A stretch of DNA of 64,000 bases. Origin: Adhaeribacter aquaticus DSM 16391. GTDB lineage: Bacteria; Bacteroidota; Bacteroidia; Cytophagales; Hymenobacteraceae. Positions 6,815 through 15,418 of the stretch are shown here, piece after piece. The notes under the pieces were generated by a model. That model searched no databases, was not told the DNA's origin, and was given only the letters and a program-made list of their open reading frames with translations. Position numbers and translations under genes: made by a program. Where the stretch lies: assembly GCF_000473365.1 (NCBI RefSeq), contig NZ_KI421517.1, positions 2,754,895-2,818,894 on the forward strand, read 5' to 3'. Numbering within the stretch: position 1 is the stretch's first letter; the number at the start of each line of letters is the position of its first letter.

Positions 6815-9751
6815 TTAATGGTATCCGCCTCCGCCAGGGACTCTTCCTGGACCACCCGGTAAAGAGCCTGGTACCGGGTTCCCGAAGTTTCCCCGGTTGT
6901 TATTCTCACCACCTGGAATACTACCGGCACCTGCTAATCCAAAGCTCCGGATGTTATAAGTAAAAGTAAGCATAAAGTAGCGCTGCAGTACCAAGCTACG
7001 CACGTCCTCAATGTAATTCGGCGTAATGTTGCGTTGGATACTATTATTTTGTTTCAAGGCATCAAACACCGAAATGCGGATATCGCCGCGCTTATCTGTA
7101 AATAATTTTTTGCCCAAACTCAGGTTCCACAACGTAAAATTTTGGTTAAAACCCGCGGTTAAACCAGTATATCTTAGTTGGGTTAAATCGGTTTGAAAAA
7201 CAAAATCTTTCCAGAAAATCCAGTTTAAGCGGGCCCGGCTGTTCTGATTGAAAAATTGACTATTAGCGCTCAGGGTATTAGTGGTATGGTTAAAGCTGGA
7301 GTTAGATGAAATGGTGAAATCTAATCTTTCGCTAATGTTGCTGCTGATGGTTAGACCACCACCCAAGGTCCTGGAATCAGAAAAATTTAATTGATTCCGG
7401 ATTAGCCCGGGGCTATGGTTAAACATACCGGACAAATTAAAATTTAAATTAGATTTTATAATTTTTACAGGTATACCATAAGTGAGGAATGAGGTAATGC
7501 TATATTGACCATCTAAATTAACTGGTTGCGATACAATAGTTCCGCGTTTTACTATTACGGTTCCGGTATTGTCAACAACATCTTCAGGTGCAGTAAAAGT
7601 GCGGTTCACAATGCTGTTTTGCACCGTATTCCCGCTAACTAAAGCAAAGAAAGTGCTTGATTTATTAACATTACTTGCCGAGTACCGCATGGTAACATTA
7701 TTCTGGAAGCTTTGATCTAAATCAGGATTCCCGATTCTGGGTTGTAACGGATTAGAAATATCGTACACATTCTGCAGCTGATCTACAGATGGCGTATTGG
7801 TATTACTGCGATAAAAAACGCGTAAATTCTTTTGTCGGGTAAAGTTGTATTGAAACATGGCAAAAGGCACCACATTATTAAAGGTTTTTTCAAACTGAAG
7901 GGCAGTAGGATATAAGGCTTCGTTCTCTAAACGGGAATATTGATAGGCAACCCGGGTAAAGAAGTTATATTTTTGCGCCTGGAAACGGTAGCCTACTCCA
8001 ACCTGTTGTTGCGGATTTTGGCTGATAAAACTGTTGGAGAGCGTCGTGTTTAGTTCTGAATAAGATTCTTCAGCGTTTGAATAATCATAAGTGCGTTTAT
8101 CGGAATCGTTTTGCTGAAAAGTGGCGGTATAGTTTAACTGCAACTGGCTACGCTGGCTTAGGGGCTCGGTATAGGTAATGTTAGGCGAAAGCATGTACCC
8201 ATTTTTTACTAAAGTAGACTGTTGTCTCTGAATAATGGTACTATTGCCCATTTCTGAAGAGTACCTATTAGTAGCGTCTAATTGATTTTCTCCATTGTTA
8301 TTGTTTAAGCTGGAGTTTATGCCAAGTGAAATAGAACGGCCTTTTTTGGGAAATAAATGGCGGTAGATTAATTCCCCGGCCAGGTTGTACCCGGTTAAAT
8401 TAGAGTTAAACAGGTTAGAAGTAGCATTTACCAGAGATACAGCAGAATTAGTTTCTCCGGTTAAACTGGAACTACCATTATTGGTTTGGAAGCTTAATCT
8501 GGGACGGAAAAAAATGGTATTGGCAGAATCTATATTATACTCCAGGCGTAGGTTAGCCCGATGGTTCATATTAGTGCTGGAATTAATCTGATTATCCGCA
8601 TAAGTGGTATCACCGGTTGTAGTTATATAATCCCGAAATGTGGATTGATTGGATTTATTATCTGTTCTGTTGGCAAAATAGCTACCGGTTACAGTGATTT
8701 TTTTGCCCCATTTATCAGAATAATTAATGCCCAAGGCATGGGTAGTATTTATGCCTCCAGCTTGTGGCACCTGAAAGTTGCCGGCGCCACCGCCAAAGTT
8801 ACCGCCACCACCCCCGCCAAATCCTCCGGGACCCCCTCCATTACCACCTCCGCCTGCACCACGGCCGCCACCGCCTCTGCGGCCACCACCACCGGCGCCA
8901 GCCATTACGCCTACTAAATCTTCGCTACTAAAATTTTGCTGATTAATGCTGTTAGATTGCCCCAGAATAGAGATACGCTGGTCGCCTTTAAAAATATTCA
9001 GGTTGCCTCCTGCCTGGTAGCGCCCGTCATCGCCGGCGCCGGCATATACTTTACCAAACTTGCCATTTCTAAAATTAGGTCGGGTTACAATATTAATAGT
9101 CTTAATGGTATTGCCATCGTTAAAGCCGGTCATTCGGGCCTGATCGCTTTGCTGATCAAATACTTGAATTTTATCTACTACTTCAGCGGGTAAGTTTCGC
9201 AGCGTTGCGGCGGCATCATCTCCAAAAAATTCCCGGCCATCTACCAAAACCCGGCCTACGTTTTCGCCCTGGGCTTTTACCTGACCGTTTTCCATAGTTA
9301 CACCGGGCATTTTCTGCACCATATCTTCGGCGGTAGCGTCTGGGTTTGTTTTAAAGGCACGGGCATTAAACTGAGCAGTATCACCTTTTTGTTCGCCTAC
9401 CGGTGCCCGGCCAATTACTTCTACCTCTCTTAACTGGTTTGTATTATTATTTAGGGAAAGCGTTCCTAAATCAACGGGGCCGGTAACCTGAACAGGCCGT
9501 TGTAGACTAACATAACCCAGAAAAGAAATTTTTAAAACAAAACGGCCATTTTGCGCTTCCATCCTGAATTTGCCGCTGCCATCTGTAATGGCTACCGTTC
9601 TTGCTGAGTCTGGGATACGTGTAAGAAGAACAGTAGCACCCGGCATAGCCGATTTGTCTTTGCCGTCAACGACGGTACCTGTTACAGGAATAGTCTGGCT
9701 CCATACCTGAAAATGTATTAAAAGAAGCAAAGAAGTAATAAGATGTTTCAT
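6815..9751 (-). CDS. TonB-receptor-like outer membrane beta-barrel protein with glycine-rich insert
   Basis: The 978-residue protein has a signal peptide (MKHLITSLLLLIHFQVWSQ) and a carboxypeptidase-regulatory-like beta domain at about 22-105 (GTVVDGKDKSAMPGATVLL). A plug-like domain at about 110-225 includes KMPGVTMENGQVKAQG and VLVDGREFFGDD. The rest is a long beta barrel of the OMP_b-brl_3 type. Residues about 280-335 form an extreme glycine-rich stretch, and the C-terminus is also rich in G, P and N. This family is widespread in Bacteroidota and lacks a SusD partner; its cargo is generally unknown, and no SusD gene lies nearby. The gene is monocistronic, with a terminator downstream. The barrel call is firm; an actual transport role is an inference. 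Confidence 0.9.
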   Translation of the reverse strand: MKHLITSLLLLIHFQVWSQTIPVTGTVVDGKDKSAMPGATVLLTRIPDSARTVAITDGSGKFRMEAQNGRFVLKISFLGYVSLQRPVQVTGPVDLGTLSLNNNTNQLREVEVIGRAPVGEQKGDTAQFNARAFKTNPDATAEDMVQKMPGVTMENGQVKAQGENVGRVLVDGREFFGDDAAATLRNLPAEVVDKIQVFDQQSDQARMTGFNDGNTIKTINIVTRPNFRNGKFGKVYAGAGDDGRYQAGGNLNIFKGDQRISILGQSNSINQQNFSSEDLVGVMAGAGGGGRRGGGGRGAGGGGNGGGPGGFGGGGGGNFGGGAGNFQVPQAGGINTTHALGINYSDKWGKKITVTGSYFANRTDNKSNQSTFRDYITTTGDTTYADNQINSSTNMNHRANLRLEYNIDSANTIFFRPRLSFQTNNGSSSLTGETNSAVSLVNATSNLFNSNLTGYNLAGELIYRHLFPKKGRSISLGINSSLNNNNGENQLDATNRYSSEMGNSTIIQRQQSTLVKNGYMLSPNITYTEPLSQRSQLQLNYTATFQQNDSDKRTYDYSNAEESYSELNTTLSNSFISQNPQQQVGVGYRFQAQKYNFFTRVAYQYSRLENEALYPTALQFEKTFNNVVPFAMFQYNFTRQKNLRVFYRSNTNTPSVDQLQNVYDISNPLQPRIGNPDLDQSFQNNVTMRYSASNVNKSSTFFALVSGNTVQNSIVNRTFTAPEDVVDNTGTVIVKRGTIVSQPVNLDGQYSITSFLTYGIPVKIIKSNLNFNLSGMFNHSPGLIRNQLNFSDSRTLGGGLTISSNISERLDFTISSNSSFNHTTNTLSANSQFFNQNSRARLNWIFWKDFVFQTDLTQLRYTGLTAGFNQNFTLWNLSLGKKLFTDKRGDIRISVFDALKQNNSIQRNITPNYIEDVRSLVLQRYFMLTFTYNIRSFGLAGAGSIPGGENNNRGNFGNPVPGSLPGGPGRVPGGGGYH

Positions 9752-10049
9752 AGTTGCAGTTTTAAGCGGGCTGCTGTTTAGACGCCAGTAGTAGGACGAG
9801 GTTTAAAGGGGTATTGAAAAATAAATTGTTTAACAAAAACTTAATTTAAACCCTTGTTCCTCAGTATTTATCGTGATCTATGTCTTTTCTTACTTAAATA
9901 TGCTGCGGAGAATTACGGATTTGAATTATTAAGATAACATATTTTTATTCAATACGTTAGCGGATTTGAATAGAAATAGATGTTAGGTTGAAATTAATTT
10001 AACAATATAGATTTATTCATATATTTTTTTAAATTATATGTGACGAAAT
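9752..10049. other. Divergent spacer between barrel gene and DUF4142 lipoprotein gene
   Basis: The spacer is AT-rich, especially 9940-10045, and must hold promoters in both directions. No clear TAnnTTTG element, dyad or small gene was recognised. Confidence 0.4.
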
Positions 10050-10583
10050 ATGAAAAAGATGTACAGTTTTTTTAATATAATTATTTGTATAATAGCTTTT
10101 GGGCTGCTGGTGGGATGTGACAAGCCTGAAGAAGTGGAAGAGCAATTAACTTCGCAACAGTTTTTATCCAATGCCATGTATAATGCTATGTTTCAGCTTC
10201 AGGTAGGCGAAAAAGCCTACATCCGGAGCGGCACCCCAGAAATAAAATCTTTTGGCAATCAGCTTATCATCGATTATACCGACCACACTAAACACTTATT
10301 TAAGCTGGTAAGTAAGGAAGGAAGCCTGCTTCCTAAAGACTCCTTAAATATAGAACAACGGGTTATACGTAGCCGATTGAGTAATAAGTCCGGCAAAAGC
10401 TTTGACTTGGAGTTTGCTAACCTACAGGTGAAAGCGCAACGAGATGCGCTGGCGCTATATGAGCGGGCCAGCCAGGAAATTCAAAAGCCGGATATTCAGG
10501 AATTTATTAGTAAAAATCTTCCAGTGATAAAGGAGCATTTGGTAGATGCTGAGGAATTGCGCAATAAACTGGCCACACCATAA
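10050..10583 (+). CDS. DUF4142 domain lipoprotein
   Basis: The 177-residue protein has a lipoprotein signal peptide ending in LLVGC (cysteine at about residue 23), so it is probably anchored in the outer or inner membrane. The mature part matches the DUF4142 ferritin-like helical family. It shows the usual order of a QFLSNAMYNAMFQLQVGEKA helix, a SFGNQLIIDYTDHTKHL helix, and an FANLQVKAQRDALALYERAS segment followed by a LPVIKEHLVDAEELRNKL helix. The family is often induced by stress in other bacteria, but a biochemical role is not established. The gene stands alone and converges on the Fpg gene with only 18 bases between stops. Confidence 0.87.
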   Translation: MKKMYSFFNIIICIIAFGLLVGCDKPEEVEEQLTSQQFLSNAMYNAMFQLQVGEKAYIRSGTPEIKSFGNQLIIDYTDHTKHLFKLVSKEGSLLPKDSLNIEQRVIRSRLSNKSGKSFDLEFANLQVKAQRDALALYERASQEIQKPDIQEFISKNLPVIKEHLVDAEELRNKLATP

Positions 10584-10601
10584 GCAACCTTAAATTACTT
10601 A

Positions 10602-11411
10602 TTATACCGGCTGGCAGAGCAAACAAAAGTATGTTGTACGCCCACCCATCTTTGCAATGGTTAAAGCAGATTGGTGCCGTGGGCACACTTCTCTTTCTAA
10701 AACAGGTTTAGGAGAATCTTCCCAACCTCGGGAATGGATCAGGAAGTCTTTGGGAAAGTTGTGGTATATGGCTTCCTCATCAATGGCTGTTTGCAGCACT
10801 ACCTGAATAGCCCGATGTAGATGCTCTAGTTCTAAATTTGTAAGTGTATTAGCTGGTTTAGCCGGAAAAATCCGGGCCTGAAACAAAACTTCATCTGCAA
10901 TCCAGTTTCCAACACCAGCTAGTATGCTCTGGTCGAGGAGTAAAGCCTTTATAGGAGCTTTTCTTTTTTCTAAGCTGGCTTTCAACTGAGGTAAAGTTAC
11001 ATCCAAGGCGTCCGGGCCAAGGTTTTTCTGTTTTTTATAAGTTTCTATACTATCGGCTAAACCAACCCGGCCGAATTTGCGGGAATCGATAAAAGCAAGT
11101 TTATAGCCGTTGCTGAAATAAAATATAACCCGGGCAAAGCGAGGGGTGTCTTCTGCATCCCGATAATACATCAGGTTACCCGTCATGCCAAAATGCAATA
11201 CCAATATTTTGCCGGAGCTAAGCGTAATCAGGAAATGTTTGCCAATGCGGGAGGTGTCCGTTAATGTTGCTCCTTTTAGGCTTTGCTGCAGCAGGTCATA
11301 ATCAGTAGTTAGCTGGCGGTGGTCTTCTACTTCCAGGTGGATTATTGTTTTGCCTAGTGCTGTAAGGTCAAAATACCGGCGATAGGTTTCTACTTCGGGG
11401 AGTTCTGGCAT
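10602..11411 (-). CDS. mutM: Formamidopyrimidine-DNA glycosylase (Fpg/MutM-like)
   Basis: The product has 269 residues, the usual family length. It starts MPELPEVETYRR, giving the catalytic N-terminal proline and the glutamates at 3 and 6. The lysine of the RIGKHFLI loop and the LVLHFGMTGNL motif follow. The helix-two-turn-helix region reads LAGVGNWIADEVLFQARI. The C-terminal zinc finger ends in GGRTTYFCLLCQ, with the DNA-contacting arginine present. The enzyme removes oxidised purines such as 8-oxoguanine and nicks the strand by beta/delta elimination. One oddity: the first zinc-ligand pair is CPRH (Cys-x2-His) rather than Cys-x2-Cys, which could still bind zinc. The glycosylase call is certain; substrate preference versus Nei cannot be settled by eye. 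Confidence 0.93.
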   Translation of the reverse strand: MPELPEVETYRRYFDLTALGKTIIHLEVEDHRQLTTDYDLLQQSLKGATLTDTSRIGKHFLITLSSGKILVLHFGMTGNLMYYRDAEDTPRFARVIFYFSNGYKLAFIDSRKFGRVGLADSIETYKKQKNLGPDALDVTLPQLKASLEKRKAPIKALLLDQSILAGVGNWIADEVLFQARIFPAKPANTLTNLELEHLHRAIQVVLQTAIDEEAIYHNFPKDFLIHSRGWEDSPKPVLEREVCPRHQSALTIAKMGGRTTYFCLLCQPV

Positions 11412-11481
11412 CTGCTCTGCTCTTTCAGGTTATAACAAGCCGCTCTCTATAAAAATTTACAAGGGTGACAGCTTTGGTGTT

Positions 11482-12186
11482 TTAGGAAATAAATTTATCC
11501 GGGTTAGGAATAAACTTTAAAAAAGCATCAAAGTTGTCAGAGTATTTAAGTTTATCGAGCTTGAAGTAAAAGGCGCCTTTGCGTGAGTTTTCTTTGTCTT
11601 TTTCTTTTTGCCGGATTAACAAACCCGTTGATAACAATTTGCGGCTGAAATTCCTTTTGTCGAAAGTAGTACTGTAAAGCCCTTCATATAGCGCCTGTAA
11701 TTGCGGAATGGTAAACTTTTCTGGTAACAATTCAAATAATAATGGATGCAAAGCAGCTTTGTAGCGCAAACGGTTTTTAGCAATTTCTACCATTGGATTG
11801 TGGTCTAAAATAAGCTTGGGCATTTTGTCCAGTAGAAACCACTCAGCATGATAATCGGTGCTTAATTGTTTTTGGTACTTCTGAATATCTATCAAAGCAA
11901 AATAAGCTACAGCAATGGTTCTTTCTACCGGATCGCGATCCGGATTACTAAATGCCTGTAACTGCTCCATGTATACTCCCTCCAGGCCAGTAAGCTTTTT
12001 TAATATACGATTAGCAGCTATTTCCAGGCTTTCCTCTGGTTGAATAAAGCCGCCCATCAAGCTCCACTTCTTTTTTTCGGGCGCAAAGCCCCGTTGTATC
12101 AATAATATTTTAAAATTATCGCCGTCAAACCCAAAAATTATACAGTCTACTGCTACCAGCAGTCTTGCCTGTCCAGAATATTTCAT
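11482..12186 (-). CDS. Nudix-fold transcriptional regulator, AraR/NrtR-like
   Basis: The 234-residue protein has a Nudix domain at about 8-140 followed by a winged-helix domain at about 150-225 (FTIPQLQALYEGLYSTTFDKRNFSRKLL). The Nudix box keeps G-x5-E (GGFIQPEE) and the arginine, but reads RILKKLTG where the consensus is REUxEExG. The catalytic glutamates are lost, as in the regulatory NrtR-like branch. In Bacteroides, regulators with this architecture (AraR) control arabinose use. Here the gene is divergent from an aldose epimerase and an arabinofuranosidase, so binding of arabinose or a derivative is a reasonable inference. Candidate operators lie in the shared spacer. It does not look like an active Nudix hydrolase. 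Confidence 0.85.
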   Translation of the reverse strand: MKYSGQARLLVAVDCIIFGFDGDNFKILLIQRGFAPEKKKWSLMGGFIQPEESLEIAANRILKKLTGLEGVYMEQLQAFSNPDRDPVERTIAVAYFALIDIQKYQKQLSTDYHAEWFLLDKMPKLILDHNPMVEIAKNRLRYKAALHPLLFELLPEKFTIPQLQALYEGLYSTTFDKRNFSRKLLSTGLLIRQKEKDKENSRKGAFYFKLDKLKYSDNFDAFLKFIPNPDKFIS

Positions 12187-12394
12187 TTTGTGCTGTAAAT
12201 AGGGCTTTGCTTTTATTTTATGACTTCAATTATAAGCAAATTAATTAAGAGATTGTAGTAGCACAGGCCCAGAGTGGAGAAGTTTTGCTTTTCCATGATA
12301 AATGGTAAAAAGTTTTTCCTCTTTAGTTAAAGATTTTTTTATACTCTAGCGCATTTATTGTAAACCTTATAAAATATAAATAATGAATAAAACT

Positions 12395-12420
12395 ATGATT
12401 GTAAAATATTTAAGAATCAT
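12395..12420. promoter_or_regulatory. Inverted repeat, possible operator
   Basis: ATGATT at 12395-12400 is mirrored by AATCAT at 12415-12420 across 14 bases, in the spacer between the Nudix-fold regulator and the epimerase/arabinofuranosidase genes. The half sites are short and the region is AT-rich, so chance is possible. Confidence 0.35.
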
Positions 12421-12421
12421 C

Positions 12422-12447
12422 TACATTTACTCAAATTTATAAATGTA
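12422..12447. promoter_or_regulatory. Candidate operator dyad TACATTTA-N10-TAAATGTA
   Basis: A perfect 8-bp inverted repeat with a 10-base spacer (total 26 bases, centred near 12434) lies 35 bases before the ATG of the epimerase gene, a suitable place for a repressor site. The divergent Nudix-fold regulator is the obvious candidate binder. The size fits a dimeric winged-helix protein. Binding is inferred. Confidence 0.5.
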
Positions 12448-12482
12448 AAAATTACACTTAATATTCACCGCATAAACCCTAT

Positions 12483-13685
12483 ATGAAAAAGACTAAGTTT
12501 TTTGGCTCCACCCTGGTAGCAACCGGCTTAGGTTTGGTTATCGGCTTAACAAGTTGTAACAAAACTAACCAACAAGCAGAAAATACCGGAGCGTCTGCTG
12601 ATTCGGCTTCCGCTACTAATCAACAGGCCCAAATGCCCAGTAGAGCAGACTTTCAGGATACTATTAATGGCAAGCAAACCGACCTGTATTTCTTAAAAAA
12701 CCAGAACATACAAGTAGCTATTACCAATTACGGCGGGCGCGTGGTTAGTTTGTTTGTACCGGATAAGGAAGGAAAACTTACTGATGTAATTGTTGGGTTT
12801 GATAAGTTAGAACCTTTTACCGGTAGCGGCGAAAGCTCTTTTGGTGCCCTTATTGGTCGTTTCGGTAACCGGATAGGCAAAGCTCAATTTAAGTTGGATG
12901 GCAAAGAATATAAATTAGCTGCTAACAATGGACCAAACAGCTTGCATGGTGGGGAAGTAGGTTTTTCGAAAGTTGTTTGGGATGCCGAGCAACCAAATGA
13001 TAGTACGTTGCTGCTTACGTATTTGTCTAAAGATATGGAAGAAGGTTATCCGGGAAATTTAAATACGCAGGTTACCTATACTGCCACCGCTAAAAACGGT
13101 TTAAAAATAGATTATACCGCTACAACTGATAAAAAAACCGTACTTAACCTTACTAATCATGCTTATTTTAATTTGAACGGAGCAGGTAGTGGCAGTATCT
13201 TAAATCATAGTCTGCAAATAAATGCTGATACCTATACGCCGGTTGATGCTACTCTTATTCCAACTGGTAAAATAGAACCGGTTGCCGGAACGCCGCTGGA
13301 TTTTAGAAAACCCACGCCAATAGGAACCAATATAGAAGCTAATCATGAGCAGATAAAATTTGGTACTGGCATTGACCATAATTATGTGCTAAATGCGAAC
13401 AAAGGCGGGGGGCTAACTCAGGCCGCTACGGTAGTTGGCGATAAGTCTGGAATTGTCATGACGGTATTAACCCAGGAGCCGGGCATTCAATTTTATACCG
13501 GTAATTTTATGGGTGGCAAAAATACTATCAAAGGAGGAGCTAAAGACGAATTACGCTCTGCTTTTTGTCTGGAAACCCAGCATTTTCCGGATTCTCCAAA
13601 TAAACCTTCTTTTCCAACCACTACTTTAAGTCCGGGACAGACTTATAAAACAACTACAGTTTATCAATTTTCAGTAAATAAATAA
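12483..13685 (+). CDS. galM: Aldose 1-epimerase (mutarotase), exported lipoprotein
   Basis: The 400-residue protein has an N-terminal lipoprotein signal ending in GLTSC (cysteine about 25), then a low-complexity linker of S, A, N and Q to about residue 55, then a complete mutarotase domain. Catalytic features are visible: NGPNSLHGGEVGF and LTNHAYFNLNG carry the two active histidines, DHNYVL the aspartate and FCLETQHFPDSPN the glutamate base. The enzyme interconverts alpha and beta anomers of aldoses. The lipid anchor places it at a membrane surface, probably working on sugars released outside the cytoplasm. The arabinofuranosidase gene follows after 35 bases in the same operon, suggesting L-arabinose as the natural substrate. 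The start is fixed by the signal sequence. Confidence 0.93.
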   Translation: MKKTKFFGSTLVATGLGLVIGLTSCNKTNQQAENTGASADSASATNQQAQMPSRADFQDTINGKQTDLYFLKNQNIQVAITNYGGRVVSLFVPDKEGKLTDVIVGFDKLEPFTGSGESSFGALIGRFGNRIGKAQFKLDGKEYKLAANNGPNSLHGGEVGFSKVVWDAEQPNDSTLLLTYLSKDMEEGYPGNLNTQVTYTATAKNGLKIDYTATTDKKTVLNLTNHAYFNLNGAGSGSILNHSLQINADTYTPVDATLIPTGKIEPVAGTPLDFRKPTPIGTNIEANHEQIKFGTGIDHNYVLNANKGGGLTQAATVVGDKSGIVMTVLTQEPGIQFYTGNFMGGKNTIKGGAKDELRSAFCLETQHFPDSPNKPSFPTTTLSPGQTYKTTTVYQFSVNK

Positions 13686-13720
13686 TATATATAACTTAAG
13701 TAAAAGGTAGTACCCTAATC

Positions 13721-15259
13721 ATGAAGAAAGTACTCTTATTTTTCTCTTCTCTTTTCTTTACCCAGTATAGTTTTGCTCAGAATACGGCTGTTTTAAGAGC
13801 AGATGCGCCATCCAATACTATTAGCAAACATATTTATGGTCATTTTGCTGAACATTTAGGTCGTTGTATTTACGGCGGGTTTTATGTAGGCGAAGGCAAT
13901 GTAAGCATACCCAATACCAATGGTATCCGGAATGATGTGGTGGCGGCACTAAAAACGTTGAAAGTGCCTAATCTGCGCTGGCCAGGTGGCTGTTTTGCCG
14001 ATACGTACCATTGGAAAGATGGAGTAGGCCCGAAAGCTAATCGCCCAACTATTGTAAATACCTGGTGGGGAGGCGTAACGGAAAATAACAGTTTTGGTAC
14101 GCATGACTTTCTGAATATGTGCGAAATGTTGGGAGCTGAACCTTATTTATCTGGTAATGTGGGTAGCGGTACGGTGCAGGAGCTTAAAGACTGGGTACAG
14201 TATACCAACTTTGGTGGTAAGAGCCCGATGTCGGACTGGCGCCGGCAGAACGGACGCGATAAACCGTGGCATGTGAAGTACTGGGGCGTTGGTAACGAAG
14301 CCTGGGGATGTGGTGGTAACATGACGGCTGAATATTATGCTAACGTATATCGTCAGTTTGCTACCTATATGACCGGTGTTACAGACGGAGAAGAAATATT
14401 TCGGATTGCTTCGGGCGCCAGTTCCAATGACTATAACTGGACTGAAGTGCTGATGAAGAATGTTCCTTTAAACATGCTTGGCGGTGTAGCCCTGCATCAT
14501 TACTCAGTGATCAACTGGGATAAAAAAGGCCCTTCTACTACTTTTAGCGAAGAGCAATATTTTAACACCATGCAGGAAGCGTACAAAATGGAAGAATTGG
14601 TAACCAAGCATGCAGCTATTATGGACAAATACGATCCGCAGAAAAAAGTAGCCTTAGTGGTAGATGAATGGGGTGGTTGGTACGAAGTAGAGCCGGGCAC
14701 CAATCCTGGTTTCCTGTATCAGCAGAATACCATGCGCGATGCTATGATTGCGGGTTTAACCTTGAATATTTTTAATAACCACGCGGACCGGGTGCGCATG
14801 GCTAATTTAGCCCAGGCTATAAATGTACTGCAAGCGGTAATTTTAACCGACGAAGAAAAAATGATCCTGACGCCGACTTATCATGTAATGGAAATGTATA
14901 ATGTGCACCAGGATGCTAAGTTGCTGCCGCTAACTATTCAAACGAAAGACTACGTGTTGGGTAGCAATAAATTACCAGCGGTTTCAGGTTCTGCATCCAA
15001 GGATGCGGCTGGTAAAACACATATTACCTTAACCAACATAGATGCAAAAACTAGCCAAACGGTAAGTATTAATGTGCAGGGAGTAAAATACAAAACTGTT
15101 AGAGGTAGAATTTTAGCTTCTCAGAAACTACAGGATTATAATTCATTCCAAAACCCAAACAAAATTGTTCCGGTTGCCTTTAAAGGCGCCAACTTAAAAG
15201 GAAATAATTTAGAAGTTAAATTGCCGCCGTTCTCGGTAGTGGTTTTGGAGGTGATCTAA
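13721..15259 (+). CDS. Alpha-L-arabinofuranosidase, GH51 family
   Basis: The 512-residue protein has a signal peptide ([20 protein letters not shown]), unlike the cytoplasmic GH51 enzymes of many bacteria. The catalytic barrel shows [20 protein letters not shown] and the acid/base glutamate in [11 protein letters not shown] (Glu193). The nucleophile is in [12 protein letters not shown] (Glu316), and [17 protein letters not shown] and the C-terminal beta domain follow. It releases arabinose side chains from arabinoxylan or arabinan. It is co-transcribed with the epimerase, ends in a strong terminator and lies within 2 kb of a GH10 xylanase, which together suggest arabinoxylan breakdown. Export implies action in the periplasm or on the cell surface. 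Confidence 0.95.
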   Translation: MKKVLLFFSSLFFTQYSFAQNTAVLRADAPSNTISKHIYGHFAEHLGRCIYGGFYVGEGNVSIPNTNGIRNDVVAALKTLKVPNLRWPGGCFADTYHWKDGVGPKANRPTIVNTWWGGVTENNSFGTHDFLNMCEMLGAEPYLSGNVGSGTVQELKDWVQYTNFGGKSPMSDWRRQNGRDKPWHVKYWGVGNEAWGCGGNMTAEYYANVYRQFATYMTGVTDGEEIFRIASGASSNDYNWTEVLMKNVPLNMLGGVALHHYSVINWDKKGPSTTFSEEQYFNTMQEAYKMEELVTKHAAIMDKYDPQKKVALVVDEWGGWYEVEPGTNPGFLYQQNTMRDAMIAGLTLNIFNNHADRVRMANLAQAINVLQAVILTDEEKMILTPTYHVMEMYNVHQDAKLLPLTIQTKDYVLGSNKLPAVSGSASKDAAGKTHITLTNIDAKTSQTVSINVQGVKYKTVRGRILASQKLQDYNSFQNPNKIVPVAFKGANLKGNNLEVKLPPFSVVVLEVI

Positions 15260-15286
15260 AAAATAATTTAATTAGTTGTAAGTGAA

Positions 15287-15319
15287 CAAAAAGACGGGCC
15301 ATAAGCCCGTCTTTTTTAT
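15287..15319 (+). terminator. Rho-independent terminator
   Basis: The stem AAAAGACGGGC / GCCCGTCTTTT with a short loop (CATAA) is followed by more T residues. It ends the epimerase/arabinofuranosidase operon. Confidence 0.9.
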
Positions 15320-15418
15320 TTAGAAAAGCTTAGATAAGAGGCTCCATGAAAGAGAGTTTAATTTTTTAAAATAAATTATATTCCTTTGCTTCTAAAGTAT
15401 TAAGCCACACCTATTAGC

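Noticed and set aside
8561-8917. Open frame antisense to the glycine-rich part of the barrel gene, rich in Ala and Thr
   Set aside because: It is the complement of GGN glycine codons, which rarely gives stops; no start context or homology.
6815-9751. SusC-type receptor of a polysaccharide utilisation locus
   Set aside because: No SusD gene adjoins it and its plug/barrel resembles the OMP_b-brl_3 group rather than SusC.
11482-12186. Active Nudix hydrolase
   Set aside because: The catalytic glutamates of the Nudix box are replaced and a winged helix is attached; a regulator is more likely.
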